Positions 25,601-37,600 of a stretch of DNA of 64,000 nt are shown here, one piece after another; position 1 is the first letter of the stretch, and every line of letters begins with the position of its first letter. Where the stretch lies: positions 8,036,758 to 8,100,757 of the forward strand of contig NC_049990.1 in the NCBI RefSeq assembly GCF_000003815.2. Reading direction: 5' to 3'. The position numbers and the translations under genes were made by a program. This DNA is from Branchiostoma floridae. Its lineage: Eukaryota; Chordata; Leptocardii; Amphioxiformes; Branchiostomatidae. The notes below the pieces were generated by a model, which was not told the DNA's origin, made no database searches, and was given only the letters and a program-made list of their open reading frames with translations.

Positions 25601-28600
25601 CCCTGGATGCCTACATCGATCTCTTCGTCATCTCCATTGACAAGAGTCAGCGCAGCCCCAAACTGGAGGAGCGTATCAACAACCTGAACGAGTACCACAC
25701 GTATGCAGTCTACAGGTGAGAGGACATTAAACACACCTGTCCTTGTTGCTGAATGCCATCCACACAAAAGTAAACACACCTGTCCCTGGTGCTGAACACC
25801 GTCCACTCACAGGCAAACACACCTGTCTCTGGTGCTGTACACCATCCACACACAGGTAAACACACCTGTCCTTGGTGCTGAACACCAACCATACACAGGC
25901 AAACACACCTGTGCTTGGTGCTGAACACCAACCACACGCAGGTAAACACACCTGTCCTTGGTGCTGAACACCAACCATACACAGGCAAACACACCTGTCC
26001 TTGGTGCTGAACACCAACCACACACAGGCAAACACACCTGTCCTTGGTGCTGAACACCAACCATACACAGGCAAACACACCTGTCTTTGGTGCTAAACAC
26101 CATCCATGTACAGGTAAACACACCTGTCCCAGTGCTGAACACCATCCGCACACAGGCAATCACATCTGTTCTTGGTGCTGAATACAATTGTTCATCATAG
26201 TATAAATACATTCTCACATTGAATCAAACAGACAGAAAAAAACAACAACAGACCATCCTTTTTTCTTTTAGAAGAGCTTCTGTTTCTCCCCATGGGTTAT
26301 AACATTTGAATCTTTTAAGCATCGTTAAGCTAAATGACACTTTAAATAGATCAGACAATAATTGATATTGGTTCATAAGCAGTGCTACAATCTGTGGTTG
26401 ATTTTTCCAGGTTCACCTGCCGAGGGCTGTTTGAGCGGCACAAGCTGCTCTTCTCCTTCCAGATGTGCGCCAAGATCCTGGAGAATGCTGGGAAACTGAA
26501 CATGGACGAGTACAACTTCTTCCTCAGGGGTGGAGTGGTCAGTACCAGATTTTTGTTTTTATTCTAAAGAATTTATTTTGAAGATATTAAAAAAATCATG
26601 TTGCAAAATCAAAATGCCTTCATATTACATGTGAAACTATCTTAATGTAGAAAAAAAACCTAATACTTAAGGCAGGGGAAAAGGCAGGGGAAACAGGTTA
26701 TACAATTCAACAGCCCATGCAGTACCGAACTAGAAAAGTATCGAACCATTAACTGAAAGTGGGAGTAACAACATCTAGTGCATTTACCTGATGATTACTA
26801 CATTTATAACTACAATGAAGTGCTTAAGGTTTTCATATGAATTTAGATATTCTAGCACATTTGAAATGACTTTGTCTGCCCCTTGCATGTCCCTTCATCC
26901 CTACCTCCTTTTACTCCATCAACACATGCTTATAAAGGTCATTAAAAGGAATAGGTCCAAGAACAGAAGGAGGAGCCTGGTAACATGGGTAAGATCCACA
27001 TGTTGGTGTTCAGGTGATAAACTTGTGAACACCTTTGTGCCTATGTGAACACACCTGTCAGGTGAACACACAGAATGCTTTGGTCCGTTGGTGAACACAG
27101 GTTTCATTTCAGCGACACTTATGACAGTGTCAATACCTTTCCCATCTATTTTGTGTCCTGATTGCACATGTTCATCCTTTCTGAAAAATGTCCTTGACCA
27201 CAATGTTTCATTTTCAAACAAGGCAACTTTTGTTTTTCATTGCAGAACTGGATCTATTATCTATTTGTCTTTAATTTGATATTATTAAGAGAAAGACTAT
27301 AGCAAACTTCCTTGATGTAATAGCGTGCCATTATTTATATGATAGCCTGAAAAATGGTGCACAGTCTGACAATTTTTCAACTTGCCAGAATTTTTTTGTA
27401 TTCCAAAATCTAAGGTGCCACTCCAAAGGGTGTTATACAGAGACTAAAGCACTAATGATAATTTAATTTAGATACTGCAGCAAGTTAGCAAAAAGAACAG
27501 AATTCATTCTCTTTTCAGCACAGGAGAATCGTCCCTTTCTATAACAAAGCCAACTTTCTGTAAATCTGTTGTGCCATTCCAAAGGGTGTCATTCAATTAC
27601 ACAGAGGTTTGGCATTGACTTTGTATGAATTGAACTAACACAATACACGTAAAGCACCAGGCAGTGACAGAGGTATATGATATAAATGTATCCTTTGACA
27701 GTGGTGTGTCGAAGGTTCCTGGAAGTTTGTACCAATGTGTTTGTGTATCTGTAGGTAATGGACCGTGCTGACCAGATGGACAACCCCTGCACAACATGGC
27801 TGGTGGACTCTTCCTGGGACAACATCACTGAACTGGACAAGTCAGTTCTGCTTCTTACTTCCGATCGTATAGAATCTCCTCTTGATGATATTTCATCTTT
27901 ATATACTCTTTTTGTCCCCATAAGGAAAGTATTTGGCATTGCTAAAATTTGTAATAACCAAAATAAATCACCTGACAAGTCCTCCTAACCACTGCAGAAT
28001 TACTAAGCATAACTCAAAGGTTTTACCCTACCAGGTTGAAATACTTGACAGCCTTGATTCTAGCTAAGACAGCATTGGAAGCAATGTTGTTTATTTTATT
28101 GAGATATCGGTTGGTTAGTTCTTCCTGGAGTCCAACCACATGGAAACAATTTAATAAAATACAACAAAATACAACTTTAACAAATGTGGCAAACTTAACA
28201 GATATTGGGAGAGATCAGAGATAAATACAAAACAGATGTGTAAATAATATATTAGTGAAAATACGATACATGTAAAAGTAACACCTTTTTTCCTTTCAGA
28301 CTGACCAACTTCCACGGGATCATGACGTCCTTTGAGCAGTACCCACGTGACTGGCACATCTGGTACACAGCCTCTGAGCCGGAGAGGTCACCTCTACCAG
28401 GTAAAATATACCACACCTTTCTTCAATTCTGCTTTTTTTTCTTTAGTTAAAAGGGTGACAAAGGTGCTGCACTCCTTTGCCCTTGCCACAAACACATTAA
28501 TTTTATGCCATGGAGCAGATCCTTTGACAAGTGTAAAATTAGATGTGGCTACAGTCTTCAACTGTGACTGTGTTTGACAGTAGTTATGTCCTTCAGGAAA

Positions 28601-31600
28601 CCTTAGAAGGCCACATTTTTACTTAAAATTCCCTTAAACACCACACCTTGGAAGGGTGGAAACCCCCCTTCCACACCATCTCAAGCATGATCTCTCTGCT
28701 TCCCTTATTCCTTTATTCAGATACCCTTTAGCCCTATTTATGGCTAGTCTACCAGGGTTCAAAGTTTTCCTAAAAATTGTTAATATATACATCAAGCAAA
28801 ATGATATCCTTCCTTTTTAGCTCCAGTTTGCTCCTCTGATTAATCCCCAAATGTCCATCTTACAAATGAGTCAAGTGTAGCTGCTGTTAGGTGACATACA
28901 GCTTTACTTACAGTAGATAGAAAATGTATTTTTGTTATAACCATAGAGTTTTAGTGTATCACAATCAAATTGCATTATGTTTTTATAGACTGTTTTGCAT
29001 CACTTGATCCATCAAATTTGTTTCTCGTATAATAATGATGTTATAAATGGATATTGACTCTACACTACCTTACCACAGGTGAATGGGACAATGCTTGCAA
29101 TGAGTTGCAGCGCATGTTGATTGTCCGCTCCCTCCGTCCGGACCGCGTCTCCTTCTGTGTCACGTCCTTCATCGTGAACAACCTGGGATCCAAGTTTGTG
29201 GAGCCCCCTGTTCTGGACATGAAGGCTGTGGTGGACGACTCAACAACAAAAACACCCCTCATCTTTGTACTCTCCCCTGGAGTGGTAGGTCCTGGTTTGC
29301 TTATTTTATGTCATCTTTGCTTGGAAAGAGACAAAAGTTAACCATGGGGGTTTATTGTAAACTTGTGTATGTGAATTTACCGCTACCAGGGACAAGTATG
29401 TTTGTGTTTGTGTGTTTGTCTATGGTACTCAAAAGATTTTTTTCTGTGTGGTCGGTGTTTGGCACAAAGTGTTTCAATGGTGTTCAGCACCAAGGACAGG
29501 TATACTTGACTGTGTGTGGATGGTATTCAGCACCAAGGACAGGTCTGCTTGACTGTGAATGAATGGAGTCCAGCACCAAGGACAGGTCTGCTTGACTGTA
29601 TGGACAGTAATCAGCACCAGGGACAGGTGTGTTTACCTGTCTGTGGATGGCATTCAGCACCAAGGACATGTATATTAGATTGTATATGGGGTATAAGTAT
29701 AGATGGGGGTGACATCTCTCATTTTACATCTCGTTTTCAGGACCCCACCAGCAGCCTTCTGAGCCTGGCAGAACAGTCAGGAATGGCCAGCAGGTTCCAC
29801 GCCCTGTCTCTGGGGCAGGGGCAGGCTCCTATTGCTACTAGGATGATCAAAGAAGGTGTCCGAGAGGTAAGGTTCCTTTATGAAGACTTGTTGCTATATC
29901 TACATGTGTGTATTATTGTCTCTGGGACAGTGACATGTCTTCTATCTCCTCTTCTTAGTGTGTTCACTTCCATAGGTAATGTTCGGTTGTTTCTGATGTG
30001 TTCAGAAGTGTTCAAGTGGCTGCCATCATAGTGTGTACAGTTCCAAAAGTATTGTTCAGTTGTTTCTGATGTGTTGCAATGCACAGTGGCTGCCACTGTA
30101 CTTTTCAAGGTCGCACATGTAATCTAATATAAAAAATCCATCTCTCACCCAGGGCAACTGGGTGTTCCTGGCTGGCTTCATATTGTTTACACTTCAATAA
30201 ATAATGTTAAGTTGTTTATGTTGCGTTGTAATGCTCAGTGGCAACATGCTTCAAGACTGTACTTTTCAAGACCACACACATACACTCGCTTTACACTAGG
30301 TTTTTCTGAGACGTCTTGGCCAAAACCGTCTCAAGACCGTCTCAGCCAAGACGTCTCAGCCTCAGTGTAAAGAGCGATTTGGGGTCTCAAGACCAGATTC
30401 CTGCTGTGCGTCTTGAGACCACATCAGATGTGGTCTCAAGACGCTCAGCAGGGGTGTGAAGACGCACAGCAGGAGTGCCAAGACCCATTTTTTACTGTGT
30501 AAAGAGAACGGTCTCAGAAAATTCGTCTCAGAGCCTGCTTAGGGCCAACTTTGAGCGGTATTTGTAGGTCAAAGGGTATGTATCATTGAGCCTACCAAGT
30601 GCAATCTCTACAGCATTTTGGATCTGTGTTTACTAGGAGGTTGTTTTTCATTGTAAATTTTTTTTATTTATTTTCGACACCTTTTTTTACCTCTTCAAAC
30701 AGGGACTGTTTTTTTCTGATAGTTGTTGGAGTCCACTACAATCCAACCTTCTATATTTCCCCTGCATTTGTGGAAAAACTGCCTACTTATTACGGAGGAA
30801 AGTGTGTGGTTAAATGCAGAGACACAGAATAATGTCTGCAAGCCTGCTCTGCAGGGAGTCCAAGACAGCTTGTCACAGCGTGTGTAAAGCTCTCGTTAAA
30901 GGTCTTGGCTGAGACGGTCTTGGCCAAGACGTCTAAGAAAAACCTAGTGTAAAGCGAGTCATAATCTAAACAGATTATCAATCAATTCCTCGTCCAGGGC
31001 AACTGCTCGTTCCTGGCTGACTTCATATTGTGTACAGTTCCTTAAGTAAGGTTCAGTTGTTTCAGATGTGCTGCAATGCTCAGTGGCAACATCCTTCAAG
31101 ACTATACTTTTCAAGGCCACACACATGACCTAAAATGTAATCCATCCATCCATTGTCCAGGGTAACTGGGTGTTCCTGGCCAACTGCCACCTGTCGCTGA
31201 GCTGGATGCCGCAGCTGGACAAGCTGGTGGAGCAGCTGCAGATTGAGGAGCCCCACCCTGACTTCCGCCTGTGGCTCAGCTCCAGCCCCCACCCAGACTT
31301 CCCCATCTCCATCCTGCAGGCGGGCATCAAGATGACCACTGAACCTCCAAAGGTATGGAGAAGTACACTTTTGTTTCCTATGAAAGAATACTTAACTTTA
31401 TCTAATCATCACTTTAAAGAATAGTGGACCTGTCTGCTGCTATTTCCAGATGTGACAATGAAGTCCTGTGACTGCAGCAACGGGTCGTGAGTGCTACATA
31501 ATCTGTGTCGCCCCCTGTCTCTACTGCTTTTTTTTCTTTAATCAAAACAAAAACTTTTTATATAAGATATGCAATGGGTAACAATGATGCATTACATTAC

Positions 31601-34600
31601 AGTTTTTTGTCAACACAGACCACATCTACTTGACTAGCGTTTGTGACTAGATAATAAAACACTTAACTTAGCAGGTGGCCTAAGCAGTACATTTTGCCTA
31701 TACCTGGTAGACCAGAGAAAAATTTTGGGATCAACAAAGGGCATCATTTTAAATAGGGGTCAGATGAAAATCTCTCTATCAGTGCAGACTAAGATCATGT
31801 GACTACAATGCTGGCTTAGAAAAATGGCATTTTTATCTGTGTCATTTTAAAACCTTTTCTTTTATTCCTTTCCCAGGGTCTAAAGGCCAACATGAAGCGT
31901 CTGTACAACCTGATCACTGAGCAGCAGTTCTCACGCTGCCACAAACAGGACAAGTACAAGAAGCTGCTGCTTGGGCTGTGTCATTTTAAAACCTTTTCTT
32001 TTATCCTTTTTCCAGGGTCTGAAGGCCAACATGAAGCGCCTGTACAACCTGATCACTGAGCAGCAGTTCTCACGCTGCCACAAACAGGACAAGTACAAGA
32101 AGCTGCTGCTTGGGCTGTGTCATTTTAAAACCTTTTCTTTTATCCCTTTCCCAGGGTTTGAAGGCCAACATGAAGCGTCTGTACAATTGCAACCTGATCA
32201 CTGAGCAGCAGTTCACGCAATGCCACAAGCAGGGCAAGTACAAGAAGCTGCTGTTTGGGCTGTGTCATTTTAAAACCTTTTCTTTTATCCCTTTCCCAGG
32301 GTCTGAAGGCCAACATGAAGTGCCTGTACAACCTGATCACAGAGCAGCAGTTCTCGCGCTGCCACAAACAGGACAAGTACAAGAAGCTGCTGTTTGGGCT
32401 GTGTCATTTTAAAACCTTTTCTTTTATCCCTTTCCCAGGGTCTGAAGGCCAACATGAAGCGCCTGTACAACCTGATCACTGAGCAGCAGTTCTCGCGCTG
32501 CCACAAACAGGACAAGTACAAGAAGCTGCTGTTTGGGCTGTGTCATTTTAAAACCTTTTCTTTTATCCCTTTCCCAGGGTCTGAAGGCCAACATGAAGCG
32601 CCTGTACAACCTGATCACAGAGCAGCAGTTCACGCGCTGCCACAAACAAGACAAGTACAAGAAGCTGCTGTTTGGGCTCTGTCATTTTAAAACCTTTTTT
32701 TTTATCCCTTTCCCAGGGTCTGAAGGCCAACATGAAGCGCCTGTACAACCTGATCACAGAGCAGCAGTTCTCGCGCTGCCACAAACAGGACAAGTACAAG
32801 AAGCTGCTGTTTGGGCTCTGTCATTTTAAAACCTTTTTTTTTAATCCCTTTCCCAGGGTCTGAAGGCCAACATGAAGCGCCTGTACAACCTGATCACAGA
32901 GCAGCAGTTCACGCGCTGCCACAAACAGGACAAGTACAAGAAGCTGCTGTTTGGGCTCTGCTTCTTCCACTCCATCCTGCTGGAGCGCCGCAAGTTCCTC
33001 CAGCTGGGCTGGAACATCATCTACGGATTCAACGACTCCGACTTTGAGGTCAGATCACTCTTCATTTCTGTGCTTATCCCTTCAAGTCAGCTAGCATCAA
33101 TTTTGATGCATTTGATTAATACAGTCAGCTACAATTATAAGCTTTATCAATGCAACAAAAAGTAGTGACCCTTGTATGGCCAACTACAAGCTACAAAATG
33201 GAGATTCAAAAAAAGATTGTACATACTAGGCAATAAAGAGTAATATCATGATGACAAATCTGTATAATTTTATTACAGTTAGGTAGACCTGATAGTGGGT
33301 TAAAGTATCTTTTCTGATAACAAGAAATATATATCTATTATTGCATTTTGAAAAGTGTCACATCTTAAGATATATCTAAATCTACTTATGGCATTGAATA
33401 TCTTGCAATCTGCAACATGACTTGTATTTGGGAATGCTAAAAATATTTCCATATAATATGTATATATTATATATAGAGAGAGACAGAGACAGAGACAGAC
33501 AGAGAGACAGAAAGAAAGTAACATGCCTTAATACCACTGTAAATACTATACATCTAATAGCAAGGCTAAATGTAAAAGCATCTTGTCACATATCATTAGG
33601 TGTCTGAGAACTTGCTGAGTATCTACCTGGATGAGTATGATGAGACTCCATGGGACGCCCTGAAGTACCTGATCGCAGGAGTGAACTACGGAGGTCACAT
33701 CACAGACGACTGGGACCGCAGGCTGCTCATGACTTACATCATGGACATCTTCTCTGATGCTGCCGTGTCCGCTCCTTTCTACAAGTCAGTCTTTGTCTAT
33801 GTATTATGTACTGCACTTTTAAAAAAATTATCATGTGTAATATGATGTATCTATCATGCGATATTTATAGTATTTGATGCAATTTACCTTGCTATTAGAA
33901 AACTGTTTTCAGTGTCAGTTGTTAAGTGTTACAAATTGAATCTTTACTTACAGACTATCATGTTCAAATAGATGTTGCAGTACTAATAGAGACATATAAG
34001 GTGTATATATATGTCAAAGGTTCACCATTATGAGCTTTATTAATTAACGGGAGGTGCCCCAACACGGTACGCTTTTTCTTGCGCTCAAACTCATGGCGCT
34101 CCATCGCTAGTTGCCTGAGAGTGGTCAAATTTTGATGACTGATTTTTTTACACATAGATTTGAACAACATACTTGAATAAGAAATGTATTCATGTGGTTC
34201 ATGAACCTTTCGCGCTGCGTGTTACAAGCGGCAAACACTGCGAGACAATTTCGTGTATGTAACCTTCCAATTTTGTGCTACGCTGGACAGTGTGCCTAAC
34301 TCGGTACGCTTTTTTTACATTTTGCTCTCTTCAGAAGTAAGTGGTAAATTTAAGTACACGGAAGAAAAATTAATAGTATGATATTTTAGCTTTCTTTTGA
34401 CAGTAAAATCGTGACTGTATGTACTTCTTGTCTCACATGAGGAAGGCTGTACCTAGAACAATCCAGCTGATGTTACGGGCAATGGGCTGAATGCACTGAT
34501 TGTGAATGCCCGACTAAAAAAAACATTACGAAAAAACGACACCGCCAACATCAACAAAACTCTGTCTGATTATATGAAAATATCATCTACATCTCTCTAT

Positions 34601-37600
34601 CAAGTCTTATTTTCATAGACAGCACGAATCATTTGTTACAGTCAAATAAATCTTTGGAGCGTTCTCTAGTCTGCCACCTTCACGGCCACACTCCCTTAGG
34701 AGTACAATGGTGGCAATGTTTATGTCGCTTCCTTTTGGTTGCTTTTCAACTCAACAAACATTTGAAGACCCATATTTATGTGTATCATGGCAGTTTGTGA
34801 CTGCTTGAAAGAGTTCGTATAGTTAGCGACACGAGCCGCCAATACGCAGAGGCCGGTGACTGCAGTGATTCAGCACTGTCAACATTACTGTTAGAATTCT
34901 GTTTTTAAAAAAAACATGAAGTAAATATGTTAAAGTATACTTGGAATGCAAATTAAAGCTGTGTGCATGGACTTGGTTTATTTACCTTTGTAATCAGCAT
35001 AGTCAGTGGTAACAAACAAGGTGTACTTATGGATGATAAGATCAGCAAAAAATCCGTTCCGTCTTACGACGGGAACCGTCTTAGGGCGGCCCCCGTTACA
35101 GATCTCTTCATTCAAATCAAATTTTCTTTGGTTTGGTATCTTTTCCAACTAAATTTGTCCTACATACTGTTGAGTTGCTTTTTTTCATAACTTTACTAAT
35201 TTCAAGGCAACTTTGTTCTTTACAAATATAGAAAGATTCATTTGATAATGTTCAATCCAAGGGTCGGCTCAACTTGGACATGTTGTAATGGATTGCATTC
35301 GCCTTTCAGGAGACCATGAAAACAGCTTCATTACTCAGATTAGGTTACCCTACTGGCTGCAATGATACACATAAATTAGGTAAATGATAATCTCTTGCAC
35401 ATCCCTCCCAGGTTGTCCAGCCTGCCCACCTACTACATCCCCAAGGACGGCCCCCTGCAGACCTACAAGGAGTACATCAGCATGCTACCCGGAGTGGACC
35501 ACCCAGAGGCCTTCGGACAGCATCCAAACGCTGACATCGCCAGCCAGATCACCGAGACACGCACGCTGTTCGAAACTCTGCTGTCGCTGGTGCCACAGGT
35601 GTCGGCCGGTGGGAAGGGAGAGAGCAAAGAAGACAAGGTAGGGATTTGATGTGAAATTTGTTGTCATTGTGTTACGGAATGGGCAAACATCATGAAAACG
35701 GCAAAAGCAAAGTTTTTTGGTGGGTTCTAAATTGGAGACATGCAAGGATGACTGACGTTCCTTTGCTATGACTTGCTGACTGTGAGGATACAAGGCTTTG
35801 CTTTGCCTTTCTTTGTGTATTATTTAGTACTAAGTGTTTTATCTAGAAATTCAGAGCAAGTGGGTGTTAAAGCTGGTGTGGAGAATATACCCAAAGCAAA
35901 TGTAACAGTTGAAGAATCTAAGCTACATCACCCCAAATTGAATATTGACAAGGTGGTGCAGATATTATAAAACGGCGATAAAGCGTCTTTCCTCCATCAA
36001 AGGGAGAGCACTGATGTTTAATGTCAGTAGTTAGCTCATTTATTTTACAGTATCCCTCAGACTAAGAGAATCCCATTCTTCTATGCCCTTGTAGGTTCTC
36101 CAGCTTGCAGCTGATGTTCTACAGAAGGTGCCAGAGAACATTGACTACGAGGGCACAGCCAAGATCCTGGATGGAGACAACTCACCTCTCAATGTCGTCC
36201 TGCTGCAGGTAAGACTTGCAAAAGCAATCAATGCACAATGATCGGTACCATTCATACCTGAAAATTAGTGGTCGCTTGAGTGTTGCGATTCTACATCACA
36301 AATGTCTGGAGTAAAGGCACAGCTAGAGGGGTTCTGGTCCCTGCCCTTGTCTTTTTACATGTGTTATTTTCACACTTTTTTGAATATGTAAATGAATTAG
36401 ATAAAACATTGATGTCCCCCCCAAAAAAGATGCTTATAGCGATGTAATCTTATTGACCATAATGATAAATGTTGTTATTTCAGTGGTTAACATCAACTCC
36501 ATTCATGTCACCATTTTTATATGTTTGCAATGTTGATCATGAATAAAAGAATTTTAGATCTACACCTAGATGCTAAGACAAGCACAACCAATTTCTGTTT
36601 CAGGAAATCCAACGGTACAATGCGCTGTTGGAGGTCATGCGGAAGTCTTTGGTTGAACTTGAGAAGGGCATCAAGGGCATTGTGGTGATGTCCAGTGACC
36701 TTGAAGAGACCTTCAACTGCATCTTTGCTGCCACTGTGCCACCGTTGTGGGAATTTGTAAGTCATGCATATCAGATAATGCCTATAATGGTCTATTTTGT
36801 AACAGTCATGTATGCAGGTACATTATGTTGGGGTAGCCTTTTAGTTCCATTATAGTGATTGCTGGCTCAATACTTGGTTAACATGCAAAAGGATTGAGCC
36901 AGCAGTCACTACTTGGTTAACATGCAAAAGGATTGAGCCAGCAGTCACTACAGAGGATGGTACTCAGGCTTATGTGACATGAAATTCTACTAGTCTTCTG
37001 TCAAGTCACAGGTTATTTCCTGTAATGCCCATTTGTCTATTCTAACTTGTACCAGTAAGATGCGTTATTCAGCACCATGGACATGTACAATGCATTAACT
37101 TAATGGGTTTGGATACCAGGCTACATTGTATTGGAGGTCTTTTAGATGCATTTTTTGCAATACGGTGTATGTACATTTATGTGACCAGTCTAAACTTATA
37201 ATTAGTAGATGTAAATCATATTCCATGTAAATCTCTGATGATGTCTCCCCTCAGGCCTATCCCTCCATGAAGCCCCTGGCGGCCTGGACTCGTGACCTGA
37301 TCCAGAGGGTGGAGCAGTTTGCCAAGTGGGCGGAGACGGCCCACCCGCCCGTCATCTTCTGGATGGCGGGATTCACCTTCCCCACGGGATTCCTCACCGC
37401 CGTGCTGCAGACGTCTGCTCGGCAGAACAGCGTGTCCGTGGACTCCCTGTCCTGGGAGTTTGTGGTGTCCACTGTGGACGACAACAACATCACTGGGGCA
37501 CCGAAGGTGTGTGTCACGATGATTATCATCCTCTGGGTCAAATTTTCAGTAATCAGATGTAAACTGCATTTTCACCCTTATATAAAAAAAAAGACTGTTA

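Noticed and set aside
25710-26217. Three overlapping minus-strand open frames of 117-149 codons looking like a Cys-rich repeat protein
   Set aside because: They are the three frames of a 43-bp minisatellite, open together because the period is not a multiple of three; no start context, splice sites or homology.
32140-32799. Minus-strand open frames of 78-80 codons in the exon-head array
   Set aside because: Antisense shadows repeated once per unit.
31836-32960. CRISPR-like regularly spaced repeats
   Set aside because: The whole 139-bp unit is repeated, not a short repeat with unique spacers; the content is intron tail and coding exon in an animal gene.
37257-37541. A 94-codon minus-strand frame
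   Set aside because: Antisense of the strongly conserved DNAH2 exon at 37255-37506.
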